A stretch of DNA of 64,000 nt, from the NCBI RefSeq assembly GCF_040807025.1, contig NC_090946.1, positions 80,164,641 through 80,228,640 of the forward strand, read 5' to 3'. Within the stretch, counting starts at the first letter, position 1, and each line of letters begins with the position of its first letter. The notes below the pieces were generated by a model. It searched no databases. It had not been told where the DNA came from and saw nothing but the letters and a program-made list of their open reading frames with translations. This DNA comes from Struthio camelus (Eukaryota; Chordata; Aves; Struthioniformes; Struthionidae). Made by a program: the position numbers and the translations under genes. This document shows, piece by piece, positions 27,175-37,200 of this stretch.

Positions 27175-27260
27175 GGGGGGGGGGGGGGGGCTACAGGTGG
27201 CGTTTGAGGGCGACCGTCACACCCGCCCGCTCAGGCTGTGCCTGAGGGCGTCTCCGACCC
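25850..27260 (+). repeat. Degenerate minisatellite upstream of DDHD1, about 40 bp period
   Basis: Variants of a unit containing 'gccgcaggktgtgtttgagg' followed by 'gtgtctcacacgcgcac' recur. Clear starts are near 26822, 26899, 26948, 27030, 27082, 27123, 27192 and 27231. The spacings (about 77, 49, 82, 52, 41, 69, 39) fit roughly one or two periods of 40 bases. Weaker copies containing 'ggcagggtgtgtg' run back to about 26.6 kb, and GT/CA-rich material resembling the unit reaches about 25.9 kb. The copies are strongly diverged, so this is an old array. It lies immediately 5' of the DDHD1 promoter core. Confidence 0.55.
27141..27190 (+). repeat. (CA)n-(G)16 compound microsatellite
   Basis: A nearly pure CA tract (27141-27174, one interruption) runs directly into sixteen G residues (27175-27190). 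It lies about 300 bases upstream of the DDHD1 start codon and is likely length-variable. The G run is also a place where assembly or sequencing error is likely. Confidence 0.95.
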
Positions 27261-27310
27261 CTCCACACAGAGAACACCCGCGCGCCCCTCCCCCTCCGCC
27301 GCCACCTTCC

Positions 27311-27356
27311 CGCCCCGCCTCCCCCCGCGCCCCGCCCCCCGGGCCCCGCCCCCCCC
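27311..27356. promoter_or_regulatory. GC-box (Sp1-type) cluster, DDHD1 promoter core
   Basis: Three closely spaced CCGCC/CCCCGCCCC-type elements occur (about 27311-27319, 27329-27337 and 27345-27354), which are GC boxes on the minus strand. No TATA box is seen nearby. They sit 140-190 bases upstream of the start codon, inside the CpG island, and are the best candidate for the basal promoter. Confidence 0.55.
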
Positions 27357-27381
27357 CGGCCGCGGCGCCGCGCGCGTGACG

Positions 27382-27960
27382 ATGCGGCGCCGCCCCCGCT
27401 CGGCTGGAGCCGGCGGCGGCTGCGGCAGCCGCGAGCGAGGCGGGGGCGGCCGAGGCGGTACCGGTACCGGTAGCGGCGGGCTCGGCGCGCTGCGGCATGG
27501 ATTACCCCGAGCCCGGCTCGCCGCAGGGCGCCTGGGACCTAGCGGGCGAAGCCGCCGGCTACGGCCGCTACGAGCGCTCGGTCCGCGGCGAGGAGGCAGC
27601 GGAGGACGGGAACGGCGGCTCGCAGCATCCCCCGGCCCGCCAGCAGCCGCACCAACGCCCGGCGCCGCTCCGCGCCGCCCTCTCCACCTCCTCCTCCGAG
27701 GGGGAAGCGGACGCGGCGGCCGCCCGCCCGCGGGAACTCAGCCTGAGCGACGAGGCCGGCGGCGGCGAGTTCGACTCGGCCGAGTCCGGCACGTCGCTGC
27801 GCTACTCGACGGGCACGGGCGGCGAGTACAGCGAGGGCGCGGGGCTGGCGAGCAGCGAGAGCGGCGGCAGCGGCGGCGGCTTCTCCTCGCTGGCGGCGGC
27901 GCTGCCCGAGAGGAAGCGGCAGCGGGCGGCGGCGGGCGGCGTGTGCCGGCCGCGCTATGA
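27382..27960 (+). other. Upstream ATG with out-of-frame ORF overlapping the DDHD1 start
   Basis: An ATG at 27382 has A at -3 and opens a frame of about 192 codons that ends at 27960, far inside coding exon 1 and in a different frame from DDHD1. The product would be Arg/Gly/Ala-rich and of low complexity, as expected for a shadow of GC-rich coding sequence. If transcription starts upstream of 27382, this ORF could lower translation from the main ATG. Whether it lies in the mRNA is unknown. It is listed for its possible regulatory effect, not as a protein. Confidence 0.25.
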
Positions 27961-28217
27961 GGTGGTGCGGGAGCTGGGCGCCGAGGAGGTGCGCTGGTTC
28001 TACCGCGAGGACCGCAAGACCTGGAAGCCCTTCATCGGCTACGACTCGCTGCGCATCGAGCTGGCCTACCGCGCCCTGGGGCCCGGCGGCGGCCCGGCGG
28101 AGGGGCGGGAGGGCGAGGCGGCGGCGGAGCGGCTGGCCGTGGAGCCGGTGTGCGTGCGGAGCGGGCTGTACGAGGTGGACGTGGCCAGCGCGGAGTGCTA
28201 CCCCGTCTACTGGAACC
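27497..28217 (+). CDS. DDHD1: DDHD1 coding exon 1 (residues 1-240)
   Basis: The start at 27497 has G at -3 and G at +4, a strong context, and begins M-D-Y-P, close to the mammalian N-terminus. Residues 1-150 are Gly/Ser/Ala/Glu-rich and probably disordered. They include a conserved-looking acidic/serine segment, L-S-D-E (about 83-86) and F-D-S-A-E-S-G-T-S-L-R-Y (about 92-103). The folded part starts near residue 154 with Y-E-V-V-R-E-L-G, V-R-W-F-Y-R-E-D-R-K-T-W-K-P-F and Y-D-S-L-R-I-E-L, which may be WWE-like as in DDHD2. It ends with the sequence leading to V-Y-W-N. The donor is c|gtgagt, phase 1. The linker after residue 193 is shorter than I recall for human DDHD1 and lacks its acidic/cysteine-rich part. 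Reading through the donor stays open into the minisatellite, but the donor is strong and the downstream exons confirm splicing. Confidence 0.93.
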
Positions 28218-31200
28218 GTGAGTGCGGCCGCGCCGCGCACCTGCCCCGGCGCCCTCAGCCCGCGGCCGGGGGGGGGGGGGGGGGCACCGCGCGCGCCTCC
28301 TCAGGGGGGACTGGGAAGGGGAACGGGGGGGGGGGCCGCCCCCACACAGGGACCGGGGAGGTGGGGGGGGCCGCTGGGTGCCCCTCGCGCAGGGACTGGG
28401 GTGGGGGGACTAGATGCCCCTCACCCACCGGTATGGGGTGGGGGGGGCCGCTGGGTGCCCCTCGCGCAGGGACTGGGGAAGTGGGGGGGCTGCTGGGTGC
28501 CCCTCACCCACCGACATGGGGTGGGAGAGGGCTGCTGGGTGCCCCTCACCCACCGGTATGGGGTGGGAGAGGGCTGCTGGGTGCCCCTCGCCCAGGGACC
28601 GCGGAGGTGGGGGGGCCGCTGGGTGCCCCTCGCCCAGGGACTGGGGTGGGGGTACTAGATGCCCCTCACCCACCGATATGGGGTGGGGGGGGCCGCTGGG
28701 TGCCCCTCGCGCAGGGACTGGGGAGGTGGGGGGGCCGCTGGGTGCCCCTCGCGCAGGGACTAGGGTGGGGGGGACTAGATGCCCCTCACCCACCAGTATG
28801 GGGTGGGGGAGGGCCGCTGGGTGCCCCTCGCGCAGGGACCGGGGAGGTGGGGGGGGGCCGCTGGGTGCCTCTCGCCCAGGGACTGGGGTGGGGGGACTAG
28901 ATGGCCCTCACCCACCGGTATGGGGTGGGGGAGGGCCGCTGGGTGCCCCTCGCGCAGGGACCGGGGAGGTGGGGGGGCCGTTGGGTGCCTCTCGCCCAGG
29001 GACTGGGGTGGGGGGACTAGGTGCCCCTCACCCACCGACATGGGGTGGGGGAGGGCTGCTGGGTGCCCCTCACCCACCGACATGGGGTGGGGGAGGGGAC
29101 GACTAGGTGCCCCTCACACAGGTACTGGAGGGGTGAGGGGAGAACTAGATGTCCCTCAGCTGCCCACATGGGGTGGGGGGGGGGCTGCTGGGTGCCCCTC
29201 ACACAGGTACTGGAGGGGTGAGGGGAGAATTAGATGTCCCTCACCCACGCACATGGGGTGGGGGGGAACTGGGTGCCCCTCACACAGAGATTGGGGGGTG
29301 GGGGGGCTGCTGGGTGCCCCTCATGCAGGGACTGGGGTGGGGGACACTGGGTGCCCCTCACATAGAGGATGGGGGGTGGGGGGGATTGGGTGCCCCTCAC
29401 CCACCCATATGCAGTGAGGGGGGCACTAGGTGCCCCTCACACAGAGACGGGGGGGTGGGGTGACTGGGTGCCCCTTACCCACCCACATGGAGTGGGGGTG
29501 GGCACTGCATGTCCCCTCATACAGAGACGAGGGGGTAATTGGGTGCCCCTCACACCCGGGAAGGGGACATACAGATATGGGTGGTGGTCGGGGGCACCAG
29601 GCTCCCCTCGCGCACATAGACCTGGGATGACCTGGGAGCACTGGGCACCCTGCACCCGTGTGTGGGCACTGGACCCCCCTCAGGCACCCCCCGGAGGCAG
29701 CAAAGGCACAGGCACCTCCGCACACATCGCTGCTGGAGGAAGGGGCGGCAGGCACCCCTCCATCGCCAAGGGAGGGGCACTGGGTACCCCTTGCATGCAC
29801 GCACGCGTCTCGAGGGGTGTCCCCGCCAGCCCGCTGTGCCCCCGGGAGGTGGCACTGAGACCAGGAGCAGGGGATGGGGCCCCTCCCCTGGGAGGGGTGC
29901 TCGCCTCTGCCTCTTCTTCCCTCCCCACTCCCCAATCCCCTGTTCATACACAGGAACAAGGTGGCAGGAGGCCTGGGCAGCTTCTACCACGCACCTGGGA
30001 TGGGGACAACTAGGCTGTCTGTCACTCCCCGCCCTTCCCAGAAAGGGACGCTAAGCATCCCCTGCTCCCATAGACGCCTGCATCAGAGGCACTGGGTGTT
30101 TTTTTTCTCCAACACACACCTTTTGGAGAGGGACGCCAGGTAGCCCTTGCTCCCCTGCAGTGTGCTTGCAGAGGTAAATGGGAGAGCGAGCACTCCCTGT
30201 CACACACACCTGCGCGGAGGGACTGGGCGCCACATGACACACATGCATCTGGGAGCAGGGGTACCAGACAAAGCATCATCCTGGGAGAAGGGGTGCTGAG
30301 CACCCTGCTCACACACACCTGAGCAAAGAGGGACGGGGCGTTCCCCTCTGCAGATTCTTGGACCTATGGGGAAAAAGGAGGACACTGGGCATCCACCTCC
30401 CAGAGGTACTCGTAAGGGAAATGATGTGGCAGTAGGTACACCCCGCTCCACCTGCAGACACCTGGGGGAAATGGGCATTGGGCACCCCTTCACACACATC
30501 CAGGGGAAAGGGGGATCTGGGCATCTTTTCAGCTCTTGACACATAGAGAAGAAAGCAGGCAGGAATGTGACTGAGGATGTTCTTATTCATGCTTCCCGCT
30601 CCCTAAAGAAAGGGTGAGGGTGGAGATTTGTCTTCAACAGTTTCCCGCCCTCTCCCCTCCAATATGCTCACTCTATCTTCAGGAGGAGCAGCATAGAAAC
30701 AAGCAATTGTTTTTGTGTCCGGCTCCCCTGTCACTTCTGATTTCTTTTCTTTGGGGAAGAATGATGGATGAGAGGGCTGACACCTGATTTCTGCCTCTGC
30801 TATCCTCATCCACTCTGCTGGGAAAGACGTGATGTGCTTCATCTTTTCATCCCCATCATCCCTCCACTGGGAGGTGGCCTGAAATGGGGCCTTTTTCTAC
30901 TTGGAGGGGATACAACAGGCATCTCAGATATCCCTCTGTTGGAAGGGTGAGGAGTAAAGGGCTGTGTGTGTGTTTGCATCATCCTCTCAGTTTCAAAATG
31001 AAGTAGTGATGTGCCTCTTCTCCTACCCTTCCCCAAGAGGGGATGTCCCCTTGCATTCACATGTCTCCTTAGAGGAGAGGGGACCTTGGAGAACAGAGAA
31101 GAAAGAAGAGCAGGCACCTGAGCTCTTCTTCTATGGGAGGCAATGTCCTCCAGGTTATTCCTGGACAAGTGGGCGTTTGCTCTTATGGAGCAGAGAAGCC

Positions 31201-34200
31201 TGACGCTTCTCATCCTTTGTCCCTGGGAATGTGCTTTCTAACTGTTTTCTTTCAAGGGCAAGGGAATTGTTATGGAATAGGGGAGAAGATGTAGAGAGGT
31301 CAAGCTATAGACTTTGTCCTGGCATGGACGTGGGAAAGGAACAGGCAGGTTCCTCTTGTCCCCTCTACATATTTTGAGACGAGGGAGGAAGGGTTGGGGC
31401 CTCTGGAAGTCTCAGAAAAGCAAAAAAAAAAAAACAAACAAACAAACCCCAAACCTATTTGAGAGCAGCAGTCTGAAAACTAATGCTTTCAATTGCTTTC
31501 CCTATTTCTCCTCAGCTCCCTTGCAGGAGGGAGGTCCCTAAAAAACAGTGCTAGGTATGAAATTCGTTTGTGGTGTGACGTTTTGTCTAGTCTTTCCAAT
31601 CCATGCCCCAGCACACACACATTGAGCTGGAGGAGCAAGCACAGCGGAAGGGGATCGCCTGCTCTCAGTCCGCACATGTTCTGAGCTCATGAAGAGCACA
31701 GGCACAGCTCCTTCGGGGGAGAGTGGAGATAGTTCTTGCTCTGTTGCCACCCTGAAGTCCATGCAGTGCTTGATGCAGCTGCCACGTGGTTACTGGGAAG
31801 AGATGATACAGGTTGCCCAAGGGATGAGGAAATTGCTGCCATCCCTCCTGCTCTCTGTGCTGTGGGGGGACAGGAGAGTGAGTGAGCAGAGCTGTCAGGT
31901 AATGGGAGCAGGAGGCTGTGCTCATCATCAGCTTAAAGGTTTAATTTCTTGACCCTGTGCCATGTCCATTTTGGAACTGATTCAGTCTCATTAAACCTGG
32001 CAAGCAGATGTTTCAAATAATAACATATGCCATGCAGAGAGATTTCTGACACTTGGAAGGAGAGATTCCCATAGGCCAGCACCAGAAGCAGGGCAAGGCA
32101 GGAGAGAAAGAAACTCATGATCCCAAGGAGACTAAGGATAGGGATGGTTTCTGTCCTCAGAAAGCTGATTAAAGAGAGTGCTCAGTCTTTTATTATCAGC
32201 TGCACTCATCTGCAAGACTAAGATAAGCTTTTGGTATTTCATTGATCTGTCAGTGCCTCCTGATCTAGCTCCTCCTCCTTTACTTACACATTTTCTTTCT
32301 TCTCTTCCACGTATATGTCAGAACTCTTGCCTTTCTCCTGTGCTTTCCTCCCAAGCGAGACAGTATCGGCTGCCGTAGGCAGCTGGCCAGCATTGCTCTG
32401 TGCTGCACTGCTGCCTGGTACTCCCTGTCTGGTTATCTGCTGTGTCCAGGCCTGAGAAGCTGCAAGGTCAGATCCCAAGGATTCTTTCTCATCTGTGCTT
32501 TTGAAAACCTTAGTGTAGCTGTTCGGACATTTCTTATGCCTGTTTGATAGCGTGTGCACAATTTTGGATCCTAAGAGTAGCTTCCACTTTTCGCTGTAGT
32601 ATGGGAAGCAGCTGCTGATGGAATATCTGCTAGAGCAGCCCATGAGCAAGGAAGGGGAGTCTTGCTCTCTGGCCACGTGAGCATGAAGTATGAGTACAAC
32701 TGACTTAAAATATGCTGAGATGCACATTAAAGAGTATAGAAACTGCTATCCACTTCTGCTGATTCATATTTTCAGTTCAGAGCAAAGGTCAAAAGCTTTT
32801 ATCTTTGTTATTCCTCTGAGTTTTGTTGTTCTGTTTCGCATGTGTACAGTATTTCGGGGAAGGCTGTTATCTCATGGCTGCAATATTGAATGCACTGACA
32901 ATTCTTTAGATATTAAATGTATAGTCTAAATGACAGGAAGGTTTGATTATAGCTTGGCATTTGTTGAAATGCTTTTTCGCTCCATGTCGTCTTAAGCTCA
33001 TCACGGGATTCATTTGTAACATCAGGAATATTAGACTGAGAAACCATTTGAGCAGATTAATTACTGAGAATTTTATCCTTACCTTGTGACCTCTGGGATT
33101 TATTTAATTAGTGTTATAGAACCAGCAAAGACAGCAGAGGAGGACTGAAATTATTAGTGAGGCTTCCAGATAAGGGAGCAGTTTGGAGCTGGGCTGCTTC
33201 TTGTCTTCTGTGGACCTAACAAAGAATGATATTTTATGTGTGGGTCTTCGGTCTGAATTTCGTTAGATTATCCATACCTGTTCGGCCCTCCTGATTGAAG
33301 AGGGCTGTTTTACAACCATTTTTCTATAGTTTTACTCAGTCTGGTTTTCAAAGTCCCGCGTGAATCTGTTAACTCCACAGCCTGTGGACTTGGCGACTTT
33401 TTCCCGCTTCTCAGCCTGTGAGTTTGACCCATGGGACTACTGAGCCTGTCCAATATTGGTTGAGCGGTAGGGTGCTTGTCCCTTGCTTTTTGATTGCTTT
33501 GTCAAGTTGCATGCATTTAGTTCTTGCAGGGTTTTCTTATAAAACACTTCATTTTCACTTTCCTGTTAGTCGTCTTCGTCCCAGCATGTTCTCCAGTTTA
33601 AATTCTGCCTGTGTGTTGGACACTGATCCTCTCAGCTGATGTCTGTCTTGCAGCAGTACTTTTTAAAATTGAACTAGGACTTTTGTAAAGTATATGGGGA
33701 GAAAGAACAGCAAAATGTATATTTCTGGAGTCATATGGGAAAGCCTATGGAGTATTACCTTTTAGGGAAGGATAAAATACTTCACCCCCACGTATGCACA
33801 TTTAAAGTAGATCCATAAGGCAGATGAAAACTGTTGAAGTTGTTCCTCTTTTGGTGTGATTTGGTTCACTAAAATAAAGAACTTTAAAATTCTGCCTTTC
33901 TTCTAACCGTTGCTACTGCTCATGTTCTCCTTTCAGTTATTCTGGTGAATGAATATAGACTACTCCAGTTTCTTTATTTAGTCTTCTGTTGTGGATCAGA
34001 GTTCTGTAGTGTTTGGAAGGTCTTTGCTTTAAGAACATTTTTTCAAAATGTTAAAAATTTAAAAAGTGATGAATACACTTCCGTTTTTCAGGCTTGGTAA
34101 GGTCTTTTTTTAACATATACCTTTTTTTTTTGCCTAACAGTTTAAAAAGTCCATTAAATAAAGCACCACTCTGTATAATAAAGAAATAATCTTACTGGGA

Positions 34201-37200
34201 CCATTCCTGACTGAAGATGTAAGAGTTTCTTTTGCTGCACAGATTTAACAGAGATTGTACTGAGCCTAGCCTGAAAGATCTGTGTATACAGAGGGTGCCG
34301 TTGGGTCTTAATTTTAAAATTGGTAGGCTCAGGCTGGAAGTGGGCAGCTTTAAAAACTGTTTCAGCTGCCTTTAAGCTTTTAGTGAAAGAAATTTCCAAA
34401 TTGCTATACATTCTTTTGTAAGCTCTCCATGAGCTACTTTGTAGGCTGGGAGAAGAAGCAGTCATTAGCACATTGTGAAAAGTCTCTGCCAGTTGAGCTT
34501 TTTGTGAAATGAAACTTGAATGCCAGGAAAGTGTTATAAGCTCCCTGAAACGGGAGTTGGTCAGGGTTATTGAAAAATCTTCGCGTATAGTAGTTAATGC
34601 TTGGCACCAGATGATTGCAAAAGATTTTCTGTTAGTGAATTCTTTTATGCTATGCTTGTTTTCATGTAGAAGGTAGAGGTCAGCAGTAAGATCCAGGACC
34701 TTTGGCACCTGATGGCTCTTGGGACTGGCCTCTTGTCAAGGCTAAAAATCAGTGGGCCAGAGCTGTAAGGTGCTTCTCTGCTATCTGCTTTGTGCATGAG
34801 CATTGGGTGCTTGTGCCTTCCCTAGTTCTGGCAATATAAATTTTTGCATTGGCTATTTACAGACTGGCAGCCCTAAACCCATCTTGAGGTACAGATCCCA
34901 TTAGACCGCTTGCCTGTGCTGCTTTAATCCAGTCTGGTACTTCTGTTGAGACTGCATGTTTAGTTTACAGGTTTTGTACAGATTTGCCTTGTATTCTGAA
35001 ACACAAATAGCAGTAAAACAGATTTATGTAGCAAGATTAAAATTAAGGGTTTGGAATTAAGTGTTTGAGTATGATTGCATTTTGAATTTGTTTTAGTCTG
35101 TTTTTAGTAGCAGAGCACTTTCTTAGTTGCTTCACAGTATGCTTAGAATATTACTTGTGCAGTGTTGGGAAGTCTTTGAATGTGATTGATGCTGTTACTT
35201 TATGTAAAGGACTTTTTGCTTGAAAGGTGAGTACTATTTTCTTGCTTTTCTCCCCAGATATGTTCTCTTGCAAATAAATACTGATAGTTTACAAGACAAG
35301 GTAAAGGGTTACTTGTACTACTTTAAATCTTTCCTGAATTTTACTTTTCTGTTTCTCAGAAACAGAACCTTCCTTCCAAAACTATCTTGCAGTTAGGTTT
35401 CAACCAGTTTGTTCCTGACCAGCAGGCCTAACATACGCTGATGAAGTCATTTTTAATTTGCAGTACTCCGTGTCTCAAATCACAAAATGCATTTGTTTGT
35501 ACGTATGTGCTGATAAGATTATGGTCTCTGGTACCTTTCCTGATTTAAGTGGAGATTGTTGGTGTTTACTAGAGCAGATGGGAGATGGAGGTGTTTTGTT
35601 TGGATGTGCCTTTGAGAATAAGCTTCTTCCCTACCTTCAGTTTTTATTTTTGAGGTTTGTAAGCAGCATTTAAGGAAAATGAGTCTGCTATCATTCCTGT
35701 AAATGATATCAGAATTACAGAATCACTGTCAGGTGGATGGTATCATCTGGAGCAGAGAAGCTAAGGAGGGACTCTGCTTAGAAAGTGAGTTGTGCTTGCC
35801 CTTTGACGTGGTCGATCCAGACAAGGGCAATTGAATGGTGGCAATACACAGAGTGACATAGTCGAAACATGAAGTAGGAAAAGGGCTTGTGCAACAGCTT
35901 TTCAACTAGATCTGAGCAGGCCAAGGTTGCAGAACTCTTCCACCAGAGCTGGAAGAGGTGGTGCTGGAACAGTCAAGTTAAAAATGGAAGAGAGCTAGAA
36001 AAGAACTGGAGCAGTTGTATGGATTGGAAAAACCATATCTTGCAGAAGCTATGAAGTTCACTACTTCTGCTGGGCGCCGTTATTAACATATCCAGCACTT
36101 CTACTGCTGGATACGATCAGTGAGGGAGAAGGCAGAGATGAAGGGAATACTTGAGCTACAACTTTCAGTGACAGGCGGGAGGGTGTTATCCACTATAACT
36201 GAGAAAGCAAAAAATGTTTGTGGAATGAGAAGGATCAGGGATTCTGTCCTGACTGAGTTTAGGCTTGAATACTGAACGTGACTGGCAATAGTACAGAAAT
36301 AGGAGGGGATTTAATTTGAAGGTGACAGGGCTAGATTAGAGTTAGGTGAATTTCTGTGTGCATATGTGTGAGAGAGAAAGGCTGCCTAGAGAAAGATACT
36401 GAGGAGAAAGCGAGACCTTGGACAGAGCCCCTTCCTGGCTCTGCAAGGGTTATGAGAAGGATCTGCGAGAGCTGACATTTTAAAAGTGAGTAAGCAGAAG
36501 AACTAGATGGAAATAAAAATCACAAGAGAGCAAGAGAAGGCTGAAAAAAGTGTAGATGGAGTAATAATTTTAAGTGTTGGCCAGAAAAAAGGTCACTGCT
36601 GTGGTACTCTATTTTAGTGGGTTGTAAGTAGCTGAAGCCACAGTGGAGTGATTGGCATGGAGTTGGGTAGGAGAAGCATCAGAGAGGGATGGTAAATAGC
36701 ATGGTGAAGGAGCACTGAGTATGAGGTGGAAATGAAGTCCCAGGCAGTGATATTTAAGATGGAAGAGACTAAAATCATAGTAGTTTTGTGGAAGAAAATA
36801 ACTAAAGATTAAAAAAAAAAGAAGAAGAAGAAGTGAAAGATAGGATGGAAGTGTAGGGAAGTCTGGAGATGGGACGGAATAGGCAGAACAAGGAGTGGAC
36901 TAGAAGGAGAGCACATAAAAATCCTTGCAAAGGAGGAGGAGAGGAGTTGAGAGAAAAGGTATATGTTCAAGGGCACACTAACATCTTGTTAGTGGTTCTA
37001 GGAGGCCTGAGGGATGTGCAGGAAAAAATCTTTTTAAGATGCTCTCATACGGGGACCTATTTGCTCACATTGTACATACATAATCATTGCTACTTGATGC
37101 TGGAGAGAGCTTGCTAACAAAGACCAATTGAAAAGTGCCTGTCAGGAGAGTTCATACAGTTGAGGGTGTGATTGTGTAAAAGTCCCATGGCTTTCAATGG

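Larger units (their letters stand above)
26570..28350. promoter_or_regulatory. CpG island covering DDHD1 promoter and exon 1
   Basis: CG dinucleotides are dense through this block and rare on both sides, and GC content rises sharply from about 26.5 kb to the start of the intron 1 minisatellite. The island contains GC boxes, the DDHD1 start codon and all of coding exon 1. This is the usual architecture of a broadly expressed, TATA-less vertebrate promoter. The transcription start site cannot be placed from sequence alone. Confidence 0.75.

Noticed and set aside
27539-28240. Antisense open frame of 233 codons opposite exon 1
   Set aside because: High GC content suppresses stops on the opposite strand of coding sequence. 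The composition is Ala/Arg-rich and no independent gene signal exists.
28222-29463. Several overlapping open frames of 100-230 codons on both strands
   Set aside because: They are by-products of the 42-base minisatellite, which is nearly free of stop codons. They lack conserved sequence, and the strand and frame change freely.
28352-29560. CRISPR-like array of direct repeats
   Set aside because: The units are head-to-tail without unique spacers and lie in a vertebrate intron.
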